DNA of 64,000 nt from Flagellimonas meishanensis (GTDB lineage: Bacteria; Bacteroidota; Bacteroidia; Flavobacteriales; Flavobacteriaceae), in contig NZ_JAINVW010000001.1 in assembly GCF_019880545.1 (NCBI RefSeq), positions 744,001-808,000 on the forward strand, given 5' to 3'. Positions 51,551 through 61,376 of this stretch are shown one piece after another (positions within the stretch are counted from its first letter, which is position 1; every line of letters begins with the position of its first letter). Both the position numbers and the translations under genes were made by a program. The notes beneath the pieces are model-generated. The model worked only from the letters and a program-made list of their open reading frames with translations. It made no database searches and was not told where the DNA came from.

Positions 51551-53746
51551 ATGGATTACAAATCAGTTTTCGACGCTATCGGAATTTATTCCTTGGTGTT
51601 GTTCCTTTTTCTAGGCGTTACCGACGTAGCTGGACAATCCAAAGTTACAAAGGAAAGTATCAGTTCCTCCTACAATCAAGACAAAATAAAACAATTGATT
51701 TCCACTTGGGAAGATGAGCAAGTTTCCAAAGCGGGAAAAATTGGTTTGGCACTTAAATCCAAAGGGTGGAAAAAATCAGAAAAAATGATGGATGGGTCCA
51801 TTGTTTCCGTTCAGGAAATGGGAACTGATGGCACGCCCATTTTTTATACTACCCTGAGCACTTCAACAGGACAGTCGTCCCGAGCCAATGCCTTGCATAC
51901 CAATGGACTGTTAAATCTGGGATTGGACGGTAGTGGCATGGAAGTAGGTGTTTGGGATGCAGGAGCTGCCCTAAGCACACACCAAGAGTTCGGTGGCCGT
52001 GCATTCAACTCGGACCATTCGGATGAAATAAGCCTGCATGGCACCCTGGTTACAGGCACTTTGATTTCCGCCGGCGTTAAGCCAGATGCCAAGGGAACTG
52101 CCTATGGTGCAACTGCCTTGACCCACGACTGGACGCGTGACAAAATTGAGGTGGCCCAGGCCGCTGCCCAAGGCCTTTTATTGAGCAACCATTCCTATGG
52201 AATAAAGACGGATCGTGTACCTGATTGGTATTTTGGTTCGTACATCAAAGTTTCCCAAGATTGGGACAAGATCATGTACAATGCACCTTATTATTTGATG
52301 GTCACCGCCGCTGGAAATGCACAAAATTCCTTTGACAATGCTGCACCCAATTTTGGCAAGACGGCGGATGGGTTTGATTTGCTTTTGGGATTTGCCGTTT
52401 CAAAAAATGGGCTAACCATTGCCGGTGCAAACACCCAAGTGGACAACAAGGGAGAACTGAAGGAGGCAACAGTTGCTGGTTACAGCAGTTTTGGCCCTGT
52501 GGATGATGGAAGGATAAAACCAGATTTGGCAGGTGAGGGATCTGCCATCCTTTCAACAGGTTCGGCGCACAATGCAAGTTATGAGGCATCCGCTGGAACC
52601 TCAATGGCGGCTCCCACAGTCACCGGATCATTGTTGTTGCTCCAGCAATATCACGAAGAACTTTTTGGAGGTTTTATGAAAGCGGCTACGCTGAAGGGCC
52701 TTGCCCTGCACACTGCTGATGATGTTGAAGGCAAGGGACCTGACTACAAAATGGGGTGGGGGGTGATGAATGCCAAGACCGCTGCAGAGGTTTTGCAGAA
52801 TAGGGAATATACTACACTCATCAACGAAGAAAGTATTGCTGATGGGCAAACATTTTCAATTACCGTAACCGCCAACGGGCATGAACCTTTGATGGCTTCC
52901 ATTTCGTGGACCGATCCAGAAGGGGAACATATCAATAGGGGCGAGTTGAACGCGACGACCCCATCCCTAATGAATGATTTGGATATCCGAATCACCAAAG
53001 AAGGAGAAGCCCATTTGCCATGGAAACTGAATCCCGCAAAGGCCAATGATGCAGCAACCCGTGGGGACAACAAAGTTGATCCTTATGAGCGCATTGATGT
53101 CCCACAGGCCCATGGTGTGTATACGATTACCGTTTCGCACAAGGGAGCGCTTAAAAATGGGATTCAAGATTTTTCCCTTATCGTAACAGGTGCACAAGTT
53201 TCACTTTGCGATGTGGAAATCCCCTCTGGGTTGGATTTGGCCTCATCAAACAGTGAAAGCACTACAATAACATGGTCCGAAGCAGAGGAGACTCTATTTG
53301 AAGTACAATACAGGATGTACGATACCGATTCATGGAACAGTGAATTGCTATGGGAGAACAGTGCGGTCCTTTCCAACTTGGAACCAGGAAAGATCTATGA
53401 GGCACGGGTTCGGTCCATTTGTTCTGAAAATGCCGTATCCGATTTTTCCGAAACCATCGAATTTGAATTTAACGGTGAGGAGACCCAATTGTACAACTAC
53501 GAGACCTTGTCATTTACTAATGGACTTGAAGTTTCCGTATACCCCAATCCAGCTGTTGAGCAATTGACCGTGCATGCCGAACTCTCGAAAGATGCTGAAT
53601 ATTGCATAGTGACCACTTCAGGAAACATTATCAAAAAAGGAGGACTCAATGGCTCCATCAATGTTTCTTCCCTGTCTTCTGGACTATATGTGCTGGTTGT
53701 TCAGGACTATGCGGGCATCAAAAGCACCAAGTTTTATAAAAACTAG
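51551..53746 (+). CDS. secreted subtilisin-like (S8) peptidase with T9SS sorting domain
   Basis: 731 residues. N-terminal signal (GIYSLVLFLFLGVTDVAGQ), then a catalytic S8 domain with Asp136 in VGVWDAGAALSTHQEF, His163 in SLHGTLVTGTL, oxyanion Asn256 in VTAAGN and Ser351 in AGTSMAAPTVTGS. A beta domain, a fibronectin-III-like domain (about 555-645) and a type IX secretion C-terminal domain (SVYPNPAVEQLTVHAEL, SLSSGLYVLVVQDYAGIKST) follow. The protein would leave the cell through the gliding-linked T9SS. Single gene with its own promoter. Confidence 0.93.
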   Translation: MDYKSVFDAIGIYSLVLFLFLGVTDVAGQSKVTKESISSSYNQDKIKQLISTWEDEQVSKAGKIGLALKSKGWKKSEKMMDGSIVSVQEMGTDGTPIFYTTLSTSTGQSSRANALHTNGLLNLGLDGSGMEVGVWDAGAALSTHQEFGGRAFNSDHSDEISLHGTLVTGTLISAGVKPDAKGTAYGATALTHDWTRDKIEVAQAAAQGLLLSNHSYGIKTDRVPDWYFGSYIKVSQDWDKIMYNAPYYLMVTAAGNAQNSFDNAAPNFGKTADGFDLLLGFAVSKNGLTIAGANTQVDNKGELKEATVAGYSSFGPVDDGRIKPDLAGEGSAILSTGSAHNASYEASAGTSMAAPTVTGSLLLLQQYHEELFGGFMKAATLKGLALHTADDVEGKGPDYKMGWGVMNAKTAAEVLQNREYTTLINEESIADGQTFSITVTANGHEPLMASISWTDPEGEHINRGELNATTPSLMNDLDIRITKEGEAHLPWKLNPAKANDAATRGDNKVDPYERIDVPQAHGVYTITVSHKGALKNGIQDFSLIVTGAQVSLCDVEIPSGLDLASSNSESTTITWSEAEETLFEVQYRMYDTDSWNSELLWENSAVLSNLEPGKIYEARVRSICSENAVSDFSETIEFEFNGEETQLYNYETLSFTNGLEVSVYPNPAVEQLTVHAELSKDAEYCIVTTSGNIIKKGGLNGSINVSSLSSGLYVLVVQDYAGIKSTKFYKN

Positions 53747-53827
53747 ATGATGTTGGCTTCAATACAACAAAAGATATTTTCTGAAAGCGGGAATGCAAAA
53801 CTATATGTGGCTGGTTTCCCTTCACCA

Positions 53828-54541
53828 TCATACTTTTTTGATTTCTCTATCGCCCAATAACTCCTCATTGCGCAACCGCAGAAAAACCTGTGCTGTGGTG
53901 ACCACGTCCAGTTCGCAGTAGTTGACAATGCGATCCAAATCCTTCTCAATATAAAATACATCCTTGACCATGCTGCCATCCATATCTTCCTTCGGGGATG
54001 GGATGCCGAGCACATGGGCCAACAGTTTCAGGGAGGTATAATGCTTATAATCGCCAAATTTCCATAGTTCCATAGTGTCCAAATGGGGCACTTCCCAGGG
54101 CTTTTTGCCAAATAGATCTAATTTATAGGGAAGCTCCATGCCATTGATGACCATTCTTCGGGCAATATAAGGGAAGTCAAATTCCTTTCCGTTATGGGCA
54201 CAAAGCAGGTGCTTTGCTTGGCTGAAATGGCTTAGTAGAAGGTCCTTGAATTGCTTTAGGATCTGTAGCTCCTCACCATGAAATGAAGTGACCCTGAAGG
54301 TCCGTTGCGACCCTTTCAATGCGAAAAAACCGACCGAAATGCAAATGATTTTTCCAAACTCTGCCCAAATCCCAGCCCTTTCATAAAAATCCTCTGCCGA
54401 TATCTCGTCTTTTCGCTGGTACGACGATTTTTGTTCCCAAAGCAGTTGGGTGGTCTCATCCAAGTCGGGGAACCCTGGTTTTTGTGGAACAGTCTCTATG
54501 TCCAAAAAAAGGACATGCTCCAAAGGTATTTTTTTGATCAT
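53828..54541 (-). CDS. 3'-5' exonuclease (DNA polymerase B-type exonuclease family)
   Basis: 237 residues with a DEDD-type nuclease fold (PF10108-like): Exo I LFLDIETVP, Exo II CAHNGKEFDFPYIARRM, and Exo III YCELDVVTTAQVFLRLR. These give the acidic metal ligands. The frame is open 37 codons further upstream, but I chose the ATG at 54539-54541 (MIKKIPLEHVLFLDIE) as in the family. It is divergent from a lipoprotein gene. Role in DNA repair is likely but not proven. Confidence 0.88.
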   Translation of the reverse strand: MIKKIPLEHVLFLDIETVPQKPGFPDLDETTQLLWEQKSSYQRKDEISAEDFYERAGIWAEFGKIICISVGFFALKGSQRTFRVTSFHGEELQILKQFKDLLLSHFSQAKHLLCAHNGKEFDFPYIARRMVINGMELPYKLDLFGKKPWEVPHLDTMELWKFGDYKHYTSLKLLAHVLGIPSPKEDMDGSMVKDVFYIEKDLDRIVNYCELDVVTTAQVFLRLRNEELLGDREIKKV

Positions 54542-54603
54542 GCGGTAAAATACTAATTTGGAAGGTACGAGGAGGGGGTGAATCAATAAATCGTATATTG
54601 TAA

Positions 54604-55728
54604 TTGATAAAAAGTGCTTTGAAATTGAAAAATTGGATATGGCCGGCAGCACTGCTGTTACTTGGAGGATGTTCCAATGATGAAAATCCTGCTCCCAATG
54701 CCACTAATGCCGAAGCAATGGCATTTACGGTAATCGGGGAAGATTTGAACAGGGTATTCCAATTTTCATATGATTCCGAAACAAAGTCCGAGATCACTAT
54801 TGACCTTTCCCAAGACCTGGGTGTCGGGCCCAATTATTTGACTTTAAGGCAAACCGATGACCTTTTGTCCTTCTACAGCTTTTCAGGGGGAAGGTTTTCA
54901 ATTTCCCTTAAAGAGATTACTACCGGAAACACCAGGGTGTTCGATGATTTCTATACCAATACACCAGAGCGTTCCATTACATGGGGCATAAACAATGCCA
55001 ACAAGGTATTTTTTGGATATTTCGGTCCTTTTGGCAATTCCAATTTGGGCCTACAGGATGTGGAACTTGAAGGACCGAACAGTTCGGACGTGGTGGTGGA
55101 GTTCAACGTGGGTGCCACCTTTGACCCATTGCTCTATGACAACAAGGTGTATATGGCGTTTAGGGACAATTTGGGCAACCATAAGCTGACCTATTACAAT
55201 GTGGAAACCAAGTCCATGGGCCCTTCCTTAAGTTTTGGAACCACCCCTTTCGGTTTTTTTATCACAGGAGAAGGGGAGTTGGCCATAGTGAAAAACGAAG
55301 CCAATCCATCCTTGGAGCGCTATGATGCCCTGGACCTGTCGTTTCTGGAAAGTAGAACGTTAAATGTTGCCTTGGGTTTTTCCATAGGGGCGGTCAATGA
55401 TGCCGTGCTTATCGAAAACCAACTTTATTTTAATTTTATATATCCACAGCCTTCCAGGTTTATTAAGGGACCTGCCATCTATGATTTGGACACCCAAGAA
55501 ATCACATTGTTGGATATCGGGGGATTGGTGAATCAGGCGGAGGCGGAGGTTGGAAAGGCTATTCAGATCATTTCGCTGATATACGACCCTACGCAAAGCA
55601 TTTTTTTGATTGGATATGGCACACTGGAAGATGAGGTAGAAGGTGGCGTGCTCGTGGTTTCAGAAACCGGTGACCTATTGAAGCAATTTTCCTTGCCCTT
55701 TTTCCCAACGTATTTTGTCAGAAACTAA
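54604..55728 (+). CDS. hypothetical lipoprotein, TTG start
   Basis: 374 residues. Signal peptide MIKSALKLKNWIWPAALLLL with lipobox LLGGC and then SNDENPAP, so it is lipid-anchored. The rest is beta-rich and propeller-like (YLTLRQTDDLLSFYSFSGGR, KVFFGYFGPFGNSNLGLQDV, VYMAFRDNLGNHKLTYYNVE, LALGFSIGAVND-like segments). No family recognised. There is no in-frame ATG: a stop lies directly before, and TTG at 54604 (or 54619, 54625) must be the start. Its end overlaps the convergent ogt gene by 4 bp. Confidence 0.75.
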   Translation: MIKSALKLKNWIWPAALLLLGGCSNDENPAPNATNAEAMAFTVIGEDLNRVFQFSYDSETKSEITIDLSQDLGVGPNYLTLRQTDDLLSFYSFSGGRFSISLKEITTGNTRVFDDFYTNTPERSITWGINNANKVFFGYFGPFGNSNLGLQDVELEGPNSSDVVVEFNVGATFDPLLYDNKVYMAFRDNLGNHKLTYYNVETKSMGPSLSFGTTPFGFFITGEGELAIVKNEANPSLERYDALDLSFLESRTLNVALGFSIGAVNDAVLIENQLYFNFIYPQPSRFIKGPAIYDLDTQEITLLDIGGLVNQAEAEVGKAIQIISLIYDPTQSIFLIGYGTLEDEVEGGVLVVSETGDLLKQFSLPFFPTYFVRN

Positions 55729-56195
55729 AAAAGTGATTGCTGCTTGGCCGGATTTTCATGTTCCAGCAACCATTTTTTTCGATGGAGCCCCCCGGCATAT
55801 CCTGTCAAGTCTCCGTTACTGCCAATTACCCGATGACAAGGAACCACAATCCAAAGCGGATTTTTACCATTGGCGGCAGCCACGGCCCGAATGGCTTTAA
55901 CATCTCCCAACTGTTTGGAAAGTTCCAGATAGGAAATGGTTTTGCCGTACGGAATTTTCATAAGGGCGTTCCAGACCTTTTTCTGAAAATCGGTGCCCTC
56001 TGGATTCAAGGTTAGGTCAAAATGCTTTCGAGTTCCTTCAAAATACTCTCGAAACTGGTATACGGCATCTTCCAAAACCTCAGGGACTATACCAAAAGGT
56101 CTATTTTCGTCAATAACAGTGATGGAAGTCAATCCCTCTTCATGTCCCTTAAATTCGGCAATACCTATAGGTGTCTGTAAGTAAGCAACTTCCAT
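55725..56195 (-). CDS. ogt: methylated-DNA-[protein]-cysteine S-methyltransferase
   Basis: Suicide repair enzyme that removes alkyl groups from O6-alkylguanine. 156 residues. The active-site motif is IVVPCHRVIGSNG with Cys120, preceded by IPYGKTISYLELSKQLGDVK and AVAAANGKNPLWIV. It lacks an Ada-type N-terminal domain. It converges with the lipoprotein gene (4-bp overlap) and is followed upstream by the CNNM gene at 20 bp, perhaps in one unit. Confidence 0.95.
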   Translation of the reverse strand: MEVAYLQTPIGIAEFKGHEEGLTSITVIDENRPFGIVPEVLEDAVYQFREYFEGTRKHFDLTLNPEGTDFQKKVWNALMKIPYGKTISYLELSKQLGDVKAIRAVAAANGKNPLWIVVPCHRVIGSNGDLTGYAGGLHRKKWLLEHENPAKQQSLF

Positions 56196-56215
56196 TACCT
56201 TATCTTATGTAAATT

Positions 56216-57316
56216 TTAAATTATTCCCAAACGCTTCGCGCGGCTTTCCCAGTTCTTTCTTGCCAGCATTTGAAGGTCCTCCACGTTATCGCTCTCATCC
56301 ATGATTTCCAATCCCAATAGGGTTTCAATAACATCTTCCATGGTTACCAGGCCACTTACTGAACCGTATTCATCAACGACCAATGAAACATGTTCGCGCT
56401 TCTTTACAAATTCCTCGAAAAGGTCGGGAATGGGCTTGTTTCTATTGGTAACAAGTATTTCCCTCTTCAAGGTTGCCAGTAGTTTGCTTCCATTTTTATT
56501 GATGATGGCCTCCATCAATTCATCTTTTAGAAAAAAGCCGGTGATATTGTCCATTCTGCCCTGATATAAGGGAATCCTTGAAAATCGCAATGGCCTGTTG
56601 GCCTCAAAAAATTCTTTGATGGTCATGTCCTCCGAGGCAATTTTCATTACGGTTCTGGGTGTCATTATGTCCTTGGCCAGGATCTCATCAAACTTGAGTA
56701 AGTTTTTAATCACCGTGGATTCCGATTCCTCGAAAACCCCTTCTTTATGGGCAATCTCGGTCATTGCTGTAAAATCTTCCCTGCTCAGCACACTTCCATG
56801 ATGTCCTTTTTTCCCGATAAGGCGAGTGAAAAGTTGAAGCAACCACAAAAGACCTGTCCATTTTAACACAAAGACCATCAATGTCAATGCTTTTGAGGTA
56901 AAATTGGCAAGCTGTTTCCAATAGGTGGCACCAATGGTTTTGGGGATGATTTCGGAGGCAACCAGTATCAGTATGGTCATCACAGTGGAAACCAAGCCGA
57001 CCATAAGGTCTTCCGTGAGCTTGAGTCCTAGGACAGTGCGTGTTGTTGTTCCGTACATATCCACATAGGCCACCTTGGCCTGCACACCCACCAAAATGGC
57101 GCCGACGGTGTGGGCTATGGTATTTAGTGTGAGAATGGCGATGAGCGGTTTGTCCACATCCTTTTTCAGCGATTCAAGAATGGTGGCATACTCTTTTCCC
57201 GCCTGTTTTTTCACATTGATGAATGTTGGCGTAACGCTCAACAGGACTGCCTCCAAAATGGAGCATAAAAAGGAAAAAAAGATGGAAATAAGGGCATAAA
57301 AGAATAAAAGTCCCAT
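56216..57316 (-). CDS. CNNM/CorC-type membrane protein with CBS pair
   Basis: 366 residues. DUF21 membrane domain with about four helices (FFYALISIFFSFLCSILEAV, LIAILTLNTIAHTVGAILVG, TVMTILILVASEIIPKTIGA) and a CBS-domain pair (AKDIMTPRTVMKIASEDMTI ... VVDEYGSVSGLVTMEDVIET). It ends without the CorC_HlyC domain found in longer members. The family is linked to Mg2+ or Co2+ transport; the earlier name hemolysin is misleading. Likely last gene before ogt. Confidence 0.9.
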   Translation of the reverse strand: MGLLFFYALISIFFSFLCSILEAVLLSVTPTFINVKKQAGKEYATILESLKKDVDKPLIAILTLNTIAHTVGAILVGVQAKVAYVDMYGTTTRTVLGLKLTEDLMVGLVSTVMTILILVASEIIPKTIGATYWKQLANFTSKALTLMVFVLKWTGLLWLLQLFTRLIGKKGHHGSVLSREDFTAMTEIAHKEGVFEESESTVIKNLLKFDEILAKDIMTPRTVMKIASEDMTIKEFFEANRPLRFSRIPLYQGRMDNITGFFLKDELMEAIINKNGSKLLATLKREILVTNRNKPIPDLFEEFVKKREHVSLVVDEYGSVSGLVTMEDVIETLLGLEIMDESDNVEDLQMLARKNWESRAKRLGII

Positions 57317-57392
57317 GCGTATTTATCTTAGGGACCAAGATAGCGAATAGCTATCAATTTTGTTGATGGAAAGTTTATTCTTATCGAAGACC

Positions 57393-58382
57393 TTAACCAC
57401 AGACTCGAATGAAATCCTTTGCAAAATAACTGGCTATGATGTTGGCACCAGCCCTTTTTATGGCGGTCAACTGTTCCAACATTACGGCATCGTGGTTCAG
57501 CCACCCTTTTTCCGCCGCGGCCTTTAGCATGGCATATTCTCCGGAAACTTGGTATACGGCCAAGGGAACATCCACTTGGTTCCTGAGTTCACGGACGATG
57601 TCCAAATAACAGAGCCCTGGCTTTACCATCACAATATCGGCCCCCTCATCAATGTCCATTTGGGTTTCCCGAATGGCCTCATAACGGTTCGCAAAATCCA
57701 TTTGATAGGTTTTTTTGTCCTTTGGTACGTTGACTTTATCAACGGGAGCGGAATCCAAGGCATCCCTAAAGGGACCGTAAAACGCACTTGCATATTTTGC
57801 AGAATAGCTCATGATGCCGGTATTGGTAAAGCCTTCGTCTTCCAAAGCTTCGCGTATGGTAAGTATGCGGCCATCCATCATATCGCTGGGCGCAACAAAA
57901 TCAGCTCCTGCATTGGCATGGGATATGCTCATCTCTGCCAGTACCTCGGCGGTTTCATCGTTTAAAATCTGTCCGTTTGCAACGATACCATCATGTCCAT
58001 AGGATGAGTAGGGGTCAAGAGCAACGTCCGTCATCACCAGCATTTCGGGGCATGCATTTTTTATGGTTTTTATGGCAAGTTGCATCAATCCATTCGGGTT
58101 GATGGCCTCGGTTCCCTTATTGTCCTTTAGTCTTTCATCCACTTTTACAAATAGGAGCACGGCACAGAGCCCCATTTGCCACAATTCCTTGACCTCTTTT
58201 TCCAAAAGGTCCAAGCTTAGGCGGAAGTAATTGGGCATCGAAGGGATTTCTTCCTTTATGCCCTTGCCTTCGACCACAAAAAGCGGCACTAAAAAATCGT
58301 CGGGTGTCACTATGGTTTCCCGGACCAATCTACGAATGGATTCGGACGTGCGGAGTCTTCGGTTTCTTATGAATGGATACAT
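57393..58382 (-). CDS. hemB: delta-aminolevulinic acid dehydratase
   Basis: Joins two 5-aminolevulinate molecules to porphobilinogen. 329 residues. The Schiff-base lysines lie in MSYSAKYASAFYGPFRDA and VMVKPGLCYLDIVRELR. The metal loop reads DVALDPYSSYGHDG without the three cysteines of zinc enzymes, so it should be the Mg-type. End of the heme gene run on the minus strand, 54 bp after hemF. Confidence 0.97.
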   Translation of the reverse strand: MYPFIRNRRLRTSESIRRLVRETIVTPDDFLVPLFVVEGKGIKEEIPSMPNYFRLSLDLLEKEVKELWQMGLCAVLLFVKVDERLKDNKGTEAINPNGLMQLAIKTIKNACPEMLVMTDVALDPYSSYGHDGIVANGQILNDETAEVLAEMSISHANAGADFVAPSDMMDGRILTIREALEDEGFTNTGIMSYSAKYASAFYGPFRDALDSAPVDKVNVPKDKKTYQMDFANRYEAIRETQMDIDEGADIVMVKPGLCYLDIVRELRNQVDVPLAVYQVSGEYAMLKAAAEKGWLNHDAVMLEQLTAIKRAGANIIASYFAKDFIRVCG

Positions 58383-58436
58383 GGTATCTTAAATAGTTAG
58401 TATTGTATAATGGACGGTCTTCAACAAAGCTACATA

Positions 58437-59339
58437 TTATACCCAACTTTTTGGAGCACAAAGGACATCGAGCAGTTTCTCTTCTTCACTACCAGCCTCT
58501 GGATGATGGTCATATTTCCATTGTACGTGCGGAGGCAAACTCATCAAAATACTTTCAATTCGACCATTGGTCCGCAGGCCAAAAAGAGTGCCCTTGTCGT
58601 GTACCAGATTGAACTCCACATAGCGTCCACGCCTAATTTCTTGCCAACTCCGTTGTTTTTGTGTGTAAGGCAAGTCCTTTCTTTGAAGAACAATAGGGAC
58701 GTAGGCTTCTAAAAAACTATCGCCGACTTCAGTCACAAATTGGTACCAATCTTCCATTTGCATGGTATCGGTTGCTTTGCAATAGTCAAAGAAAAGTCCG
58801 CCAATTCCCCGGGCCTCGTTGCGATGGGCGTTCCAGAAATACGCATCGCATTTCTTTTTGTAGTTGGGATAAAATTCTAGGTTATGGGCATCGCAAGCCT
58901 TTTTACAAACGCTGTGAAAATGCTTTGCATCTTCCTCGAACAAATAATAGGGAGTAAGGTCCTGTCCCCCACCAAACCACTGGTCCACAATCTTGCCATC
59001 TTTATTGTACATTTCAAAATAGCGCCAATTTGCGTGTACGGTGGGCACCATGGGGCTTTTTGGATGGATGACCAAGCTAAGCCCGCAAGCAAAAAAGTCG
59101 GCATCTTTAACGCCAAAATACTCCCGCATGCTTTTTGGAAGTGCTCCGTGAACCTTGGAGATGTTTACGCCACCTTTTTCGAAAACAGCACCATTTTCTA
59201 TCACCCGGGTCCTTCCACCACCACCTTCAGGTCGTTCCCAAAGGTCCTGTTTAAAGCTTGCCTTTCCATCCACTTCTTCCAGTTTGGAGGTGATGGTATC
59301 CTGCAAATGTTCTATATAGCTATAAAATTTATCCTTCAT
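58437..59339 (-). CDS. hemF: oxygen-dependent coproporphyrinogen III oxidase
   Basis: 300 residues, makes protoporphyrinogen IX with O2, which implies aerobic life. Family stretches: HPKSPMVPTVHANWRYF, WFGGGQDLTPYYLFEEDAKH, ARGIGGLFFDYCKA, RGRYVEFNLVHDKGTLFGLR with TNGRIESILMSLPPHVQWKY. Its start overlaps the stop of the GNAT gene by 11 bp, so the two are translated together. Confidence 0.97.
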   Translation of the reverse strand: MKDKFYSYIEHLQDTITSKLEEVDGKASFKQDLWERPEGGGGRTRVIENGAVFEKGGVNISKVHGALPKSMREYFGVKDADFFACGLSLVIHPKSPMVPTVHANWRYFEMYNKDGKIVDQWFGGGQDLTPYYLFEEDAKHFHSVCKKACDAHNLEFYPNYKKKCDAYFWNAHRNEARGIGGLFFDYCKATDTMQMEDWYQFVTEVGDSFLEAYVPIVLQRKDLPYTQKQRSWQEIRRGRYVEFNLVHDKGTLFGLRTNGRIESILMSLPPHVQWKYDHHPEAGSEEEKLLDVLCAPKSWV

Positions 59340-59859
59340 ACGTTAGTTCATAAAGCTCCATGTTCAGGGGTTCTTCGTTGGGGGGTTGAAAGGATTTTGA
59401 CAACGTTTTTTTCCATTTAAATCGACATTTTTCTGCCACTCGAATACTGGCAATGTTGGACTTGTGAGCGATAATTTTCAAAACCTTCAGTCCAAGTTCT
59501 TCAATTGCAAAACTAGATACTTGCTTTACGCTGGAGGTCGCCCAGCCCTTTCCATGTGACCTTTGGTCCAAACAATAGGCCAATTCGCCTTCAAGTGCTT
59601 TCCAATCTATATTCTTAAGAATAACCAACCCGGCCAGTGAGTTGTCATTGTTGCTCCTAATGGCAAATGTGTATTCGGATTTGGATTCGATTTCTTTTAT
59701 TTTGTTCAGAATGAACGATTGAGAATCGGCAATACTTTGGTTTTGTTCCAAAGTTTTTGGGAAAAAGCGTTGGAAAGCTTCCGAGTTTGATGTCATCAAC
59801 AAGCACAAACTTTTTGCATCGTTGGCACTCAGATAATTAAGTTTCAGTTCCTCTTTCAT
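59329..59859 (-). CDS. GNAT acetyltransferase (RimJ/RimL-like) in the heme operon
   Basis: 176 residues. LAYCLDQRSHGKGWATSSVK gives the acetyl-CoA loop with HGKGW, followed by ELGLKVLKIIAHKSNIASIR, as in the RimJ/RimL branch. Substrate unknown. It begins directly after the stop of the next upstream gene and overlaps hemF by 11 bp, so it is a fixed member of the operon. No known heme function. Confidence 0.88.
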   Translation of the reverse strand: MKEELKLNYLSANDAKSLCLLMTSNSEAFQRFFPKTLEQNQSIADSQSFILNKIKEIESKSEYTFAIRSNNDNSLAGLVILKNIDWKALEGELAYCLDQRSHGKGWATSSVKQVSSFAIEELGLKVLKIIAHKSNIASIRVAEKCRFKWKKTLSKSFQPPNEEPLNMELYELTYEG

Positions 59860-60354
59860 CTATTCTTCCGAAGTTATGTGCACTAAACACCTTTGAAGAC
59901 CGGTCAAATCGGTATTGGCATCCACTTTTATGGACTTGTGTGCCATTTTTTTAAACAGCTCTACAATTTCCGTTTCAACGGTGTCTATATTTTCTTCAAA
60001 AATAAACCGTCCTACAGCATTGTTGTGCAAATCCATTTTTTTGGCCAATCCACGGTTTGGAAAAGCATTTTCATGCCAATCCGTAATTTTTTTGGTCCAT
60101 GCCACAACTTTATGCTTGTTTGCTTTCCAATGATAGCATCTTTTGGCAATCAAAAAGTTCCACAACGCATGCCTAAATGCATTTGAAGGGCCATTTTTAT
60201 GATGTAACCGCCCATAAAGGTCAGTGGAAATTTTCATGCACTGCTTGGTGGCCTGTAGGGTTGGCACTATATAGAGGGGATGACCCAAACCAATAAATAT
60301 AACTTTCAGTATATTTTTAAGATCTACCCTTTTTAATACCGTGATAGGGTTCAC
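59860..60354 (-). CDS. hypothetical protein (DUF6973-like) in the heme operon, GTG start
   Basis: 164 residues, no signal peptide. Conserved-looking stretch [20 protein letters not shown], then [15 protein letters not shown] and [17 protein letters not shown] with several His, Asp and Asn that could hold a metal or act in catalysis. DUF6973 is my best guess and is not certain. The start GTG overlaps the hemE stop (GTGA), which couples translation. Function unknown. Confidence 0.72.
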   Translation of the reverse strand: MNPITVLKRVDLKNILKVIFIGLGHPLYIVPTLQATKQCMKISTDLYGRLHHKNGPSNAFRHALWNFLIAKRCYHWKANKHKVVAWTKKITDWHENAFPNRGLAKKMDLHNNAVGRFIFEENIDTVETEIVELFKKMAHKSIKVDANTDLTGLQRCLVHITSEE

Positions 60355-61376
60355 TCTTTATATTCTTTTACCGCATCAATAAAGGCCTTGGCATTTTCCA
60401 CGGGAATATTGGGCAATATACCATGACCTAAATTAACGATATATCTGTCCTTTCCGAATTCGCTGATCATCTGTGTGACCATTTTCCTGATTTCAGCAGG
60501 AGGTGACAGGAGTCTGGCAGGGTCAAAATTCCCTTGAAGGGTAATATTCCCACCGGTTAGATAACGGGCATTTTGAGCAGAGCATGTCCAATCAACTCCA
60601 ACAGCTGAGGCCCCGGATTGTGCCATTTCCTTAAGGGCAAACCAACATCCTTTTCCAAAAACTATAACAGGGGCAATATCTTTGAGCGCATCCACAATTT
60701 GCTGAATGTAAGGCCAAGAAAATTCCAAGTAGTCCTTTGGGGAAAGCATACCCCCCCAAGAATCGAATATTTGCACTGCATTTACGCCAGCCCTTACCTT
60801 GGCTTTTAGATAAGCAACTGTGGTGTCCGTAATTTTCTGGAGCAATTCGTGCGCTGCTTCAGGCTGCGTAAAACAAAAACCACGGGCCTTGTCAAAACTT
60901 TTACTGCCCTGTCCTTCCACACAATAACACAGAATGGTCCAGGGGGAGCCTGCGAAGCCAATCAAAGGGACCTCATTGTTCAATTTCTCTTTGGTCACAT
61001 GGATGGCTTCCATCACATAGCCCAAAGCATCCTCAACATCTGGCACAATTACCTTTTCCACATCTTTTTGCGAACGGACGGGTTTGGGCAAATAGGGTCC
61101 AAAATTGGGTTTCATCTCCACTTCAATATCCATAGCCTGCGGAATCACCAGGATATCGCTGAAAAGAATAGCGGCGTCCATGCCATATCTGCGAATGGGC
61201 TGTACTGTTATTTCCGATGCCAATTCTGGGGTCTGGCAACGAGTAAAGAAATCATATTTCTTCTTGAGTTCCATAAATTCGGGAAGATATCGTCCTGCCT
61301 GACGCATCATCCAGACCGGTGGGCGATCAACGGTTTCACCTTGCAATGCCCTTAGGAACAAATCGTTTTTAATCAT
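60351..61376 (-). CDS. hemE: uroporphyrinogen decarboxylase
   Basis: Decarboxylates uroporphyrinogen III to coproporphyrinogen III. 341 residues. N-terminal signature [20 protein letters not shown], the catalytic Asp in [15 protein letters not shown], and [36 protein letters not shown]. Between hemD (8-bp overlap) and the DUF6973-like gene. Confidence 0.97.
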   Translation of the reverse strand: MIKNDLFLRALQGETVDRPPVWMMRQAGRYLPEFMELKKKYDFFTRCQTPELASEITVQPIRRYGMDAAILFSDILVIPQAMDIEVEMKPNFGPYLPKPVRSQKDVEKVIVPDVEDALGYVMEAIHVTKEKLNNEVPLIGFAGSPWTILCYCVEGQGSKSFDKARGFCFTQPEAAHELLQKITDTTVAYLKAKVRAGVNAVQIFDSWGGMLSPKDYLEFSWPYIQQIVDALKDIAPVIVFGKGCWFALKEMAQSGASAVGVDWTCSAQNARYLTGGNITLQGNFDPARLLSPPAEIRKMVTQMISEFGKDRYIVNLGHGILPNIPVENAKAFIDAVKEYKE

